From positions 310,001 through 374,000 of the forward strand of contig CAWHEI010000003.1 of assembly GCA_963828415.1 (NCBI GenBank): a stretch of 64,000 nucleotides of DNA. The letters run 5' to 3'. A program made the translations under genes and the position numbers. The notes below the pieces were generated by a model that saw only the letters and a program-made list of their open reading frames with translations, had not been told where the DNA came from and did not search any database. The DNA comes from Sva-07 sp963828415 (GTDB lineage Bacteria; Actinomycetota; Acidimicrobiia; Acidimicrobiales; Ilumatobacteraceae). Shown here piece after piece: positions 8,547 through 17,236 of the stretch (the first letter of the stretch is position 1; each line of letters begins with the position of its first letter).

Positions 8547-9689
8547 GTGAGCGACGTCGTCATCCAGCTCGATCACGTGCGCAAGTCGTTCGGCGACTTC
8601 GTGGCCGTCGAGCAAGCGAACTTCGGAATCGAACAGGGCGAGTTCTTCGCGATGCTCGGGCCGTCCGGCTGCGGCAAGACGACGACGCTCAAGATGATCG
8701 CCGGCTTCGAACAACCGACCTCGGGCAAGGTGTTGCTGAACGGCGTCGACGTCAGCCGGGTGCCGCCGTACAAGCGCAATGTCAACACCGTCTTCCAGCA
8801 GTACGCGCTCTTCCCGCACATGACCGTTGCCGACAACGTCCGCTTCGGGCCGAAGTCGAAGAAGATCGCGAAGAGCGAGTATGAGCCCAACGTCGCCCAG
8901 ATGCTCGAGGTGGTCCGCCTCGCCGACTTCGCCGACCGCAAGCCCACCCAGCTGTCCGGTGGCCAGCAGCAGCGCGTCGCCCTGGCACGTGCGCTCGTCA
9001 ACTTCCCGAGTGCGTTGCTGCTCGACGAGCCGCTCGCTGCGCTCGACCTCAAGCTGCGCGAGGCGATGCAGTTCGAACTCAAACGGATCCAACGCGAGGT
9101 CGGCATCACGTTCGTGTTCGTCACCCACGACCAGGGCGAGGCGCTCACGATGAGCGATCGCATCGCCGTGATGAGCGACGGTCGTGTCGAGCAGATCGGT
9201 ACCCCCGAGGAGATCTACAACAGCCCGGCAACGCTGTTCGTTGCCGGCTTCATCGGGTCGGCCAACCTCCTCCCCGGCGAAGTGGTGACCACCGACGGCG
9301 ACGACACCGTGGTCAAGCTCAATGCCGGACCGACCGTGCGAGCGAGAACGAACACCGACCGCCTGCCCGGCGCTCCGGTGTCGGTGATGCTGCGTCCCGA
9401 ACGCCTCACGGCGGGCACCACACCTCGCGACGATGGCCGTTCGGTGGAGGGGTCGGTTCGCGACGTGGTGTTCCAGGGCGCGACCGCGCGCATCAATGTC
9501 CACCTCGCCGACGAGAGCGAGGTCATCGCCAGCGTGATCACCGGAACCGACCTCCCGTTCCTTCATCCCGGCAACACCGTGCACCTCTCGTGGGAACCGG
9601 GCAGCGCCTACATGCTGGCCGGCTGGCCGCGCCGGCCAGGGGCCACGGCGAACGACATCGACACCCTCGAGGCGCTCGCCGAATCGTGA
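8547..9689 (+). CDS. potA: Spermidine/putrescine ABC transporter ATP-binding protein
   Basis: 380 aa. I chose the GTG at 8547 because the ABC domain begins immediately (VSDVVIQLDHVRKSFGDF); the frame is open to 8430 but without conserved sequence. Walker A is GPSGCGKTTT, the Q-loop is in NTVFQQYALFPHM, the signature is LSGGQQQR, Walker B is ALLLDEPLAALD, and the switch is VTHDQ. The C-terminal 100 residues form a TOBE domain. It heads the operon potA-potD-potB-potC, which imports polyamines, and faces an aldehyde dehydrogenase across a 146-nt divergent promoter region. Confidence 0.94.
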   Translation: MSDVVIQLDHVRKSFGDFVAVEQANFGIEQGEFFAMLGPSGCGKTTTLKMIAGFEQPTSGKVLLNGVDVSRVPPYKRNVNTVFQQYALFPHMTVADNVRFGPKSKKIAKSEYEPNVAQMLEVVRLADFADRKPTQLSGGQQQRVALARALVNFPSALLLDEPLAALDLKLREAMQFELKRIQREVGITFVFVTHDQGEALTMSDRIAVMSDGRVEQIGTPEEIYNSPATLFVAGFIGSANLLPGEVVTTDGDDTVVKLNAGPTVRARTNTDRLPGAPVSVMLRPERLTAGTTPRDDGRSVEGSVRDVVFQGATARINVHLADESEVIASVITGTDLPFLHPGNTVHLSWEPGSAYMLAGWPRRPGATANDIDTLEALAES

Positions 9690-9779
9690 CGCCATTCCGA
9701 CGAACTCCTCTCCGCACGCCACCGACAACAGACCTGCCGCCACGGACACCGACCGACTGACACACACCAGGAGACACAC

Positions 9780-11009
9780 ATGACCATCCGACGTCCGAAC
9801 CCGTTCCTGGCCGCTCGTGGGCCCATGAGCCGCCGCCAACTGCTCATTCGCGCCGGCGCGCTCGGCGCTGCTGGTGTGTCGTTGCCAGCACTCCTCGCCG
9901 CCTGTGGCAGCGACTCGGACGGCGACAGCACGTCGTCGGGCTCCAGCCCGGCCACGTCGGGAAGCACTGCCGGCGGAGGCGGAGGTGGCGGGAGCGAGTT
10001 GTTCTTCGAGAACTGGCCCGCCTACATCGACCCGACCGAGGACGGCCTCACCGGGACCGTCGACCGGTTCATGGAGGCGACCGGCATCGACATGCGCTAC
10101 ACCGAGGCGTACAACGACAACAACGAGTACTTCGCCAAGATCCAACCACTACTCGGCCGCGGCGAGCCGATCGATCCCGACATCATCGCGCCCACCAGTT
10201 GGCTCGCGAACCGCCTGATCACACTCGACTGGCTCGAGAAACTGCCCATCGACCAGGTGCCGAATGCCGCCAACCTGCGCGCCGACCTGCAGAGCCCGTC
10301 GTGGGATCCCACCGGCGAGTACAGCCTGCCGTGGCAGACCGGATTCGCGGGTATCGCCTACAACATCGACGCGACCGGGCGCGAGATCACCAGCGTCGAC
10401 GACCTGTTCGATCCGGAGTTCGCCGGCAAGGTCGGTGCACTCACCGAGATGCGCGACACCATCGGCGTGATCGCGATGAGCCTGGGGATCGACATCTCGA
10501 CGCTGACGACCTTCGAGGAGGCCCAGCCGGCATTCGACAAGTTGCAGGAGGCCAAGGACTCCGGCCAGATCCGCCGCTTCCACGGCAACGACTACTTCGA
10601 CGACCTGTCGAACGGCAACCTGGCGATCACCATCGGCTGGTCGGGCGACGTCGCAGCACTGGCCCGCGACAACCCGGCCGTCAGGTTCGTGTTCCCCGAG
10701 AGCGGCGCCACGTCGTGGGCGGACACGATGGTGATCCCGAAGGGCGCGAGCAACATCGACGCCGCTGCACAGTGGATGGACTTCGTGTACGACCCGGTGC
10801 AGGCCGCGCAGATCACGACGTGGGTCGGGTATGTGTCGCCGGTCGCCGGCGTCAAGGAAGAGGTCGAGAAGCTCGATCCGGACCTCGCCAACGATCCCCT
10901 CGTGTTCCCCGACGACGCGACGCTCGCCAACACCCAGGGGTTCGCTCCCCTGAGCGAAGAGGTCGAGGCCGAGTACGACGCCGCGTTCTCCGCCATCACG
11001 GGCGCCTGA
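9780..11009 (+). CDS. potD: Polyamine ABC transporter substrate-binding lipoprotein
   Basis: 409 aa. The N-terminus carries a twin-arginine-like motif (MSRRQLLIRAG) and a lipobox LLAAC (Cys about residue 41), so it is exported, probably by Tat, and lipid-anchored. A Ser/Gly-rich tether follows. The mature part reads like PotD/PotF: LFFENWPAYIDP near the start, then IIAPTSWLANRL and LPWQTGFAGIAYN. An AGGAG motif lies 7 nt before the ATG. It captures spermidine or putrescine for PotB/PotC. The 90 nt before it hold no recognised element. Confidence 0.93.
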   Translation: MTIRRPNPFLAARGPMSRRQLLIRAGALGAAGVSLPALLAACGSDSDGDSTSSGSSPATSGSTAGGGGGGGSELFFENWPAYIDPTEDGLTGTVDRFMEATGIDMRYTEAYNDNNEYFAKIQPLLGRGEPIDPDIIAPTSWLANRLITLDWLEKLPIDQVPNAANLRADLQSPSWDPTGEYSLPWQTGFAGIAYNIDATGREITSVDDLFDPEFAGKVGALTEMRDTIGVIAMSLGIDISTLTTFEEAQPAFDKLQEAKDSGQIRRFHGNDYFDDLSNGNLAITIGWSGDVAALARDNPAVRFVFPESGATSWADTMVIPKGASNIDAAAQWMDFVYDPVQAAQITTWVGYVSPVAGVKEEVEKLDPDLANDPLVFPDDATLANTQGFAPLSEEVEAEYDAAFSAITGA

Positions 11010-11042
11010 CGATCCTCGACACGACCAGATGACCGCCGATCG

Positions 11043-12107
11043 ATGACCAACGCGCTCGTCCGCCAAGGACTCAAGCGTCCCGAGGCCCTCGGCCTCGGCG
11101 CGCTCGTCCTGGCGGGCGCGCTGCTGGCGGCGGTCGGCACTCGCATTCTCACCGGACCACTGGCGATCCTGGCGCTCGCGCTCGTGCTCGCGAGCATCGT
11201 TGCGCTCGTCGTCGTGGCGACGATGGGCACCCCGGAGACTCGGCGGAAGATCGCCCCGTACGGGCTCCTCAAGCCCGGCATGTTGTGGCTCGCGTTGTTC
11301 TACCTGGCACCGCTGTTCACGCTGTTGCGACTGTCGCTGTCGACGCTGCCGAGTCGCTTCGCCGTCGAGGCCGAGTTCGACTGGAACTTCGACAACTACG
11401 TCACGGCCTTCACCGACTTCGGACCACAGTTCCAGCGGGCGTTCGTCTACGCCGGCCTGGCAACGATCCTCACCATCACGATCGGCTATCCGCTCGCCTA
11501 CGTGATCGCGTTCCGCGGCGGCAAGTACCGGACGCTGATGCTCGGCCTGGTCGTCATCCCGTTCTTCACGTCGTACCTGATCCGCACGATCGCATGGCGC
11601 AGCATCCTGTCCGACAACGGCGTCGCCACCGGTTTCATCGACGCCGTCGGAATGACATGGTTCTTCGAAGCGGCGAACATCATGGACAACGGGCGGCTGA
11701 TCAACACGCCAGCCGCTGTGATCTTCGGACTCACCTACAACTTCTTGCCGTTCATGATCCTGCCGATCTACGTGAGCCTCGAGAAGATCGACATCCGCCT
11801 CCTCGATGCGGCCAAGGACCTCTACTCGACCTCGACATCGGCGTTCCGCAAGGTGGTGCTGCCGCTGTCCCTGCCCGGCGTGTTCGCCGGCACCCTGTTG
11901 ACATTCATTCCCGCCGCTGGCGACTTCGTCAACTCGCTGTACCTCGGCAGCCCGAACACGACGATGATCGGCAACTCGATCCAGGACCAGTTCCTGGTGC
12001 AGAACAACGTGCCGCTCGCCTCAGCGATGTCGTTCGTCCTGATGTTCATCATCACGGTGTTCGTGATCATCTACAGCCGGTTCTTCGGCACCGAGGACCT
12101 GGCATGA
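11043..12107 (+). CDS. potB: Polyamine ABC transporter permease, PotB type
   Basis: 354 aa. An N-terminal extension with two hydrophobic segments (about residues 12-60) precedes the usual six-helix BPD_transp_1 permease domain. The EAA loop that contacts PotA is visible near residues 245-265 (DAAKDLYSTSTSAFRKVVLP). TYNFLPFMILPIYVSLEKID is typical of PotB/PotH. It starts 33 nt after potD. The extension makes it longer than E. coli PotB (about 285 aa). Confidence 0.92.
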   Translation: MTNALVRQGLKRPEALGLGALVLAGALLAAVGTRILTGPLAILALALVLASIVALVVVATMGTPETRRKIAPYGLLKPGMLWLALFYLAPLFTLLRLSLSTLPSRFAVEAEFDWNFDNYVTAFTDFGPQFQRAFVYAGLATILTITIGYPLAYVIAFRGGKYRTLMLGLVVIPFFTSYLIRTIAWRSILSDNGVATGFIDAVGMTWFFEAANIMDNGRLINTPAAVIFGLTYNFLPFMILPIYVSLEKIDIRLLDAAKDLYSTSTSAFRKVVLPLSLPGVFAGTLLTFIPAAGDFVNSLYLGSPNTTMIGNSIQDQFLVQNNVPLASAMSFVLMFIITVFVIIYSRFFGTEDLA

Positions 12108-12131
12108 GAGTTCTGGCATGAGGACGCCGAC

Positions 12132-12947
12132 GTGAGCGCCCCCACATCACGCAGCGGCCGCGTGGCGCGCTTCGCGCTGAACGCCTACGCCGGTCTCGCA
12201 CTGTTGTATCTGTTCGTGCCGATCATCTGGATCGTCGTGTTCTCGTTCAACCAGCCGAAGGGCAACTACAACGTCGAATGGCAGGAGTTCACGCTCGACA
12301 ACTGGCGCGACCCGTTCGGCGACGAGTCGCTCACCAACGCGTTCGTCGAGAGCATCAAGATCGCCGCCATCTCCACCCTGATCGCCACGGTCCTCGGATC
12401 GCTGATCGCTGTCGCACTCGCCCGCTACAGGTTCCGCGGCAGCGGTGGCCTCAACTTCTTCCTCGTGCTTCCGCTCACGACACCGGAGATCGTGCTCGGC
12501 TCATCGCTCGCCACGCTGTTCCTGGATTGGGACATCACCAGGGGCTTCACCACCGTCGTCATCGCCCACATCATGTTCCAGGTGAGCTTCGTGGCGCTCA
12601 CGGTGCGTGCCCGCGTCCGAGGGTTCGACTGGACACTCGAACAGGCAGCCCAGGACCTCGGCGCCTCGCCGCTGCGAACGTTCTGGAAGGTCACGTTCCC
12701 GTTGATCCTCCCAGGGATCCTCGCCGCTGCGCTGCTGTCGTTCGCGTTGTCCCTCGACGACTTCATCATCACGTTGTTCAACGCCGGCTCGCTGGTGACG
12801 TTCCCGCTGTACATCAACAGCAGCTTCCGCGTGAAGTTCCCGCCGGAGGTCAATGTCCTCGCGACCGTGATCCTGATCGTCAGCGTCGCGTTGATGCTCA
12901 CGGGCACCGTGTGGGGCGCCCGAGGGCGGCGCAAGTCGACGGCGTGA
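12132..12947 (+). CDS. potC: Polyamine ABC transporter permease, PotC type
   Basis: 271 aa with a GTG start 24 nt after potB. Six membrane helices are present. The opening LFVPIIWIVVFSFNQPKGN and the EAA loop EQAAQDLGASPLRTFWKVTF followed by SLDDFIITLFNAG are diagnostic of PotC/PotI. It completes the heterodimeric membrane channel with PotB. The stop overlaps the next gene in GTGA, giving translational coupling to a gamma-glutamylcyclotransferase-like protein. Confidence 0.93.
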   Translation: MSAPTSRSGRVARFALNAYAGLALLYLFVPIIWIVVFSFNQPKGNYNVEWQEFTLDNWRDPFGDESLTNAFVESIKIAAISTLIATVLGSLIAVALARYRFRGSGGLNFFLVLPLTTPEIVLGSSLATLFLDWDITRGFTTVVIAHIMFQVSFVALTVRARVRGFDWTLEQAAQDLGASPLRTFWKVTFPLILPGILAAALLSFALSLDDFIITLFNAGSLVTFPLYINSSFRVKFPPEVNVLATVILIVSVALMLTGTVWGARGRRKSTA

Positions 12948-13324
12948 TCCGCCACCTCTTCGTGTACGGCACGCTGCGGCCAGGCGATGTCCGCTGGCAC
13001 ATCCTCGAGCCGTTCGTGGTCGACAGCGGCTGGAGCGACAGCGTCACCGGTCGGCTGTACGACACCGGCCTCGACTATCCGGCTGCCGTGTTCGACGACG
13101 AGGCGACGATCCACGGCCACACGTTCGCGCTTCTCGACGCCTCGGCGAGCGGGGCGTTGGAGGTGCTCGACGAGGTCGAGGGCACCGTCGACGGCGAGTA
13201 CACGCGAGTCGTCGTGCGCACTGCACGAGGTGTCGATGCGTGGGCCTACGCAAGCGGCGATGGCCTCGACCTGACCCCGATCCCCTCCGGCGACTGGTTC
13301 CAACACCGCCCACCCGCGCCCTGA
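12944..13324 (+). CDS. Gamma-glutamylcyclotransferase-like (AIG2 family) protein
   Basis: 126 aa with a GTG start, overlapping the potC stop by 4 nt. The N-terminal HLFVYGTLRPG is the substrate-loop signature of the GGCT/AIG2 family, and a Glu-rich LDEVEGTVDGEYTR holds the expected acidic catalytic residue. Members cleave gamma-glutamyl amides or amines to 5-oxoproline. Its coupling to a polyamine importer suggests action on gamma-glutamyl-polyamine intermediates, which is an inference from position only. A perfect hairpin follows 4 nt after the stop. Confidence 0.86.
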   Translation: MIRHLFVYGTLRPGDVRWHILEPFVVDSGWSDSVTGRLYDTGLDYPAAVFDDEATIHGHTFALLDASASGALEVLDEVEGTVDGEYTRVVVRTARGVDAWAYASGDGLDLTPIPSGDWFQHRPPAP

Positions 13325-13328
13325 TCAA

Positions 13329-13384
13329 CCCGTTTGCGTTGCATTTCGGGTGAGGCGGGCCACCCGAAATGCAACGCAAACGGG
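13329..13384. repeat. CGTTTGCG-family perfect hairpin (copy 2), likely terminator
   Basis: Perfect 23-bp arms (13329-13351 and 13362-13384) enclose a 10-nt loop GAGGCGGGCC. It begins 4 nt after the stop of the AIG2-like gene and ends 34 nt before the LexA box of dinB. It is well placed to end the pot operon, although it has no U-tract. Confidence 0.85.
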
Positions 13385-13418
13385 ATTTCTCGCCCTTGCC
13401 GACGGCGTCGTGTTCGCG

Positions 13419-13432
13419 CGAACATGTGTTCG
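13419..13432. promoter_or_regulatory. LexA/SOS box of dinB
   Basis: CGAAC-ATGT-GTTCG is a perfect match to the Gram-positive/actinobacterial LexA operator CGAAC-N4-GTTCG. It ends on the base before the dinB ATG at 13433. Bound LexA would cover the start region itself, so the transcript is probably leaderless or has a very short leader. Confidence 0.85.
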
Positions 13433-14635
13433 ATGTCCGCCGAACCCCGATCCAAGGCGACGATCCTGCACGCCGACCTCGACTCGTTCTACGCAGCCGT
13501 CGAGCAGCGCGATGATCCCTCGTTGCGCGGGAAACCGATCGTGGTCGGTGGCGGGGTGGTGCTGGCGGCCAGCTATGAGGCCAAGGCATTCGGGGTGCGC
13601 ACCGCGATGTCGGGCGCAGCTGCACGACGAGCCTGCCCGAACCTGATCGAGGTGCCGGCGCGCTTCGACGCGTACACCGAGGCCAGCAAGGACGTGTTCG
13701 AGATCTTCCGTGACACGTCCCCGATCGTCGAACCGATGTCGATCGACGAGGCGTTCATCGACGTCGCAGGACTCTGGCGCATCGCCGGCAGCCCGACCGA
13801 GATCGCGGTCGGGTTACGGCGCCGGATCGCGGGCGAGGTCGGACTGCCGATCAGCGTCGGGGTCGCACGCACCAAGTTCCTGGCGAAGGTTGCGAGCGCC
13901 GTGTCGAAGCCCGACGGACTCCTGGTCGTCGAGCCCGATGGCGAACTCGACTTCCTCCACCCGTTGCCCGTCCAGCGACTGTGGGGCGTCGGCACCGTCA
14001 CGGCAACCAAGCTCCACGAGCGGGGCATCCACACCGTGGCCGAGGTGGCCGCGATGTCACCCGACGCGCTCGTGGCCATCGTCGGTCGGTCGATGGGCCA
14101 CCAACTCCATGCGCTCGCCCACAACCGCGATTCCCGACGTGTCACCACGGGGCGACGGCGAGGGTCGATCGGTTCCCAACAGGCACTCGGCCGACGCCGA
14201 CGGTCGCGCGACGAGATCGACGTCGTCCTGTGGCGGCTCGTCGATCGAGTCACCGGTCGGATGCGGCGAGCGGATCGTGTCGGTCGCACGATCACGCTGC
14301 GGCTGCGTTTCGACGACCTCACCCGAGCGACACGCTCGCACTCGCTCCCCGATGCCAGCTCGGCAACGGCGGTGATCCACGCCGCAGCGGCGGCGGTCCT
14401 CGACACCGCTTGGCCGCTCGTCGAGGCGCGGGGCATCAGCCTGCTCGGGCTGTCGATCGGCAACCTCACCGATCACGACGCAGTCCAGCTGACCTTGCCC
14501 TTCGAGCGGTGCGAGGCCGAGCAACTCGACACCGTCGTCGACGCCGTCCGCGACCGATTCGGTCGCGGAGCGCTACAGCGCGCCACGACGATGCGCGGCG
14601 ACCCCGGCATCCAACTCCCCATGCTCCCCGACTGA
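13433..14635 (+). CDS. dinB: DNA polymerase IV (Y-family translesion polymerase)
   Basis: 400 aa. The palm motif ILHADLDSFYAAVEQRDDP supplies the first metal-binding Asp, and SIDEAFIDVAGL supplies the second acidic pair. The helix-hairpin-helix (LWGVGTVTATKLHERGI) and little-finger domains follow. Pol IV performs error-prone bypass of lesions. The ATG at 13433 is chosen because it directly follows the LexA box; an ATG at 13424 lies inside that box. The C-terminus lacks an obvious beta-clamp pentapeptide beyond the terminal GIQLPMLPD, where QLPML is a plausible clamp motif. Confidence 0.95.
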   Translation: MSAEPRSKATILHADLDSFYAAVEQRDDPSLRGKPIVVGGGVVLAASYEAKAFGVRTAMSGAAARRACPNLIEVPARFDAYTEASKDVFEIFRDTSPIVEPMSIDEAFIDVAGLWRIAGSPTEIAVGLRRRIAGEVGLPISVGVARTKFLAKVASAVSKPDGLLVVEPDGELDFLHPLPVQRLWGVGTVTATKLHERGIHTVAEVAAMSPDALVAIVGRSMGHQLHALAHNRDSRRVTTGRRRGSIGSQQALGRRRRSRDEIDVVLWRLVDRVTGRMRRADRVGRTITLRLRFDDLTRATRSHSLPDASSATAVIHAAAAAVLDTAWPLVEARGISLLGLSIGNLTDHDAVQLTLPFERCEAEQLDTVVDAVRDRFGRGALQRATTMRGDPGIQLPMLPD

Positions 14636-14670
14636 GTGGCGATCCGGAACCAGCGCGTAGGTTCGCGGGC

Positions 14671-15564
14671 ATGAGCTCACGAGAACGACTGTCCGGCCCG
14701 GCCAACCTGGGTGTCTGGTACTTCACCGACGCCATGGCGAGCGGTGAAGCCGCCCAAGCCGCAGCGCGTATCGAATCACTCGGCTACTCCACCTTGTGGG
14801 TTCCCGAGACGGTCGGGCGTGACCCCTTCACTCACCTCGCCTGGCTCGGTTCGCAGACCAAGACCCTGCAATTCGCGACGGGCATTGCGAGCATCTTCTC
14901 GCGCCATGCCGGGCCGATGATGCAGGCCACCAACACCTTGGCGGAACAACTCGAGGGTCGGTTCGTGCTGGGCCTCGGCGTGAGTCACGAACCGATGGTC
15001 GCGGGCCTGCGCAAGCTCGACTACTCGAAACCCCTCACGCAGATGAAGGCCTACCTCGAGGCGATGGACGCGTCGCCGTACATGGCCGTGCCGCCCACCG
15101 AGAAGCCGCTCCGGCTGCTGGCGGCCCTCGGCCCGAAGATGCTCGAACTGTCAGCCACTGCCGCCGACGGCGCCCATCCCTACTTCGTGACGCCCGAGCA
15201 CACCGCCGAGGCACGCGCGGCGATCGGACCCGACAAGCTGCTGTGCGTCGAGCAGAAGGTGATCCTGTCGACCGACGCCGACGCCGCTCGGGCCGCAGCG
15301 AACGTCCAGATCGATCGCTACGCCGGACTGCCGAACTACCGCAACAACTGGAAGCGGATCGGGTTCACCGAAGACGAGATCGAACAGCGGGCGCATCGGT
15401 TCGTCGACCACGTGATCGTGTGGGGCGACGAGGACCGCGTCCGCGCCGGCATCCAGGCGCACTACGACGCCGGCGCCGACCACGTCTGCATCCAGCCGGT
15501 GTCGACCGAGGGCCCGCGAACCCTCGACTGGAGCCTGCTCGAAGCCCTCGCTCCGTCGGCGTGA
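14671..15564 (+). CDS. LLM-class F420-dependent oxidoreductase
   Basis: 297 aa, luciferase-like TIM-barrel fold. LGVWYFTDAMASG..., SLGYSTLWVPETVGRDPF and FVLGLGVSHEP are typical of the actinobacterial F420-dependent subgroup often named 'TIGR03620 family'. Substrate unknown. A TAGGTT box at 14658-14663 lies 7 nt before the ATG, pointing to a leaderless transcript. The gene ends 3 nt before a hairpin repeat shared with the convergent dimethylformamidase-like gene. Confidence 0.9.
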   Translation: MSSRERLSGPANLGVWYFTDAMASGEAAQAAARIESLGYSTLWVPETVGRDPFTHLAWLGSQTKTLQFATGIASIFSRHAGPMMQATNTLAEQLEGRFVLGLGVSHEPMVAGLRKLDYSKPLTQMKAYLEAMDASPYMAVPPTEKPLRLLAALGPKMLELSATAADGAHPYFVTPEHTAEARAAIGPDKLLCVEQKVILSTDADAARAAANVQIDRYAGLPNYRNNWKRIGFTEDEIEQRAHRFVDHVIVWGDEDRVRAGIQAHYDAGADHVCIQPVSTEGPRTLDWSLLEALAPSA

Positions 15565-15567
15565 AAC

Positions 15568-15622
15568 CCCGAAATCTGCCTCGTTTGTCGCGCTGAGCGC
15601 AACAAACGAGGCAAATTTCGGG
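15568..15622. repeat. TGCCTCG-family hairpin (copy 1), likely bidirectional terminator
   Basis: An inverted repeat with arms CCCGAAATCTGCCTCGTTTG and CAAACGAGGCAAATTTCGGG (one mismatch) around a TCGCGCTGAGCGC-type centre. Related copies are at 27984-28038 and 28662-28716. It sits between convergent genes, 3 nt after one stop and 15 nt from the other. Confidence 0.85.
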
Positions 15623-15637
15623 CTGATTGGGCCGTGT

Positions 15638-17174
15638 TCAGGCGCCGAGGCGGTCGAAGATGTTGCGGGTGATCTGCTCGACGTCGCGGTCGCGTTCGGC
15701 CAGGCCCCAGATCCAATCTGTGCAGCCCGACGTGATCACGGTGCCGCCGCCCGATGTGACGAACGTGCCGAGCACGGCGTGGCCGTGAGTGATCCGCTCG
15801 ACTGCGGCCGGGTCACGGGTGTCGAACAACCGTGATGCGATGAACTCGTCCTCAGCGGGCTCGTGCGGCGCCGGCGGACGGGAGGCCGTCGTTCGACTGA
15901 AGTGCGCCGCGGGCGCCGTGCCGAGGATCTCGAAGTTGCTCGGCGTGCCGTCGACGCCCGGTCGGGTACGGCAGGCCGTCGCGGTAGGTGAAGTCGCAGC
16001 CATCACATTCGTAGCCGACGATCGTTGCGGATGCGCCGAGCAGATCGCCGTAGTCGAGCCCGGTGCCGTCGAAGATCCAGTGCTCGGGCCGATGCAGCGT
16101 GTAGCCGCCGGCACCCTTCGTCGCTCGTTTGCCGATGCGGTGATAGCCGCCACGGCTGAAGCTGACGCCGGTCATGTGATTCTCGGGACGCTCCAGCAGA
16201 TGGTCGGACCAGATCGTGGTCAGCTCGGACTGGCGGTCGGTGTCGAACACCGGGTCCTGCTTGAAGAAGCCCTTGTAGCCGACCATCGTCGCCGCCGCGC
16301 CAGAACCGTCCGGCCCCGTCGGGTCCTCCAAGCGGACCTGCCAGAAGGCGGTGTTGCCCGAGAAGAACACGGCGTTGCCGCCGCGGGCGCTGAACGCCTC
16401 GACCGCGTCGCGCATCGGCGCCGACCAGTACTCGTCGTGGCCGATCGACAGGTACAGCGAATAGGGCGAGTCGGGGCCGAGCAACTCGGGATGGTCCTCG
16501 AGGTCCGCGTTCGTGACCACGTCGATCTCGTAGCCCTCCCGCTCGGCCCACTCGATGAACGGACCACTCCAGTTGGGCCAGCCAGCCGAGCCGCCGTACG
16601 GCGACAGGTGGTTCATCCGGAGATAGCCGACATGGCTGGCCGACTGGTAGTCCGGCGGATGGATCGAGGTGACCCGTTGCCCGGCGCCCGCCGGCTTGTA
16701 GAGGTAGCCGGGTGCCATCGGGCGCAGCATCGAGGCCTGCGTGGCGCCGGTGTACAGGTTGCGTCCGCCGAAGTCGTTGTACGCATGCCAGGTGTTGGTG
16801 TCGATCGCCCACAGGATCTTCGCGGTCGTGGTGGCAAGGTCGGGCCGTACGACGAAGAACGCTCGGCTCGTGCGCTGTTTGCCATCGACGTCGATCGTCA
16901 GCAGGACCTCGTAGTAGCCGGAGCGCCAGTTCGCGTCGGCGACGACGTCGGCCGCCACGGGCCAACCGCAACCGTGCTCCGGCGCATCGGTCGGCGTCGG
17001 ATGGTCGCCGGCAGGAATGTGGGCCTCGAGATGCACGACCTCGCGCACCATTCCGTGGCGCGCCACCTCGATCGACACCGGCCTGCCTCCCGACGACGAG
17101 AGATGCAGCGCCACGCGCTCCCCCGGCGCCACCGATTGTGGCCAGCAGTACCCGTTCACCGTCTCGTACGCCAT
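15638..17174 (-). pseudogene. N,N-dimethylformamidase large-subunit-like gene, frameshifted
   Basis: The frame from the ATG at 17174 encodes about 405 residues of a dimethylformamidase beta-subunit-like protein (TNTWHAYNDFGGRN, SIGHDEYWS, GGNAVFFSGN), then derails after DGLPYPTG. The matching C-terminus (GVDGTPSNFEILGTAPAAHF ... RDVEQITRNIFDRLGA) continues in another frame to the stop at 15638. Removing one C from the CCC run at 15957-15959 joins the halves as PYPTGVDGTPSNFEIL. It is either a recent pseudogene or a one-base consensus error; intact length would be about 511 aa. A TAGGGT box (17181-17186) is 6 nt before the ATG. Family members hydrolyse formamide-type amides, but many homologues are uncharacterised. 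Confidence 0.85.
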
Positions 17175-17236
17175 GGACCGACCCTACGCGGCGAGCCGCA
17201 TCGTCGACGGGTGCGGCCGATACGTTCGTGGACACC

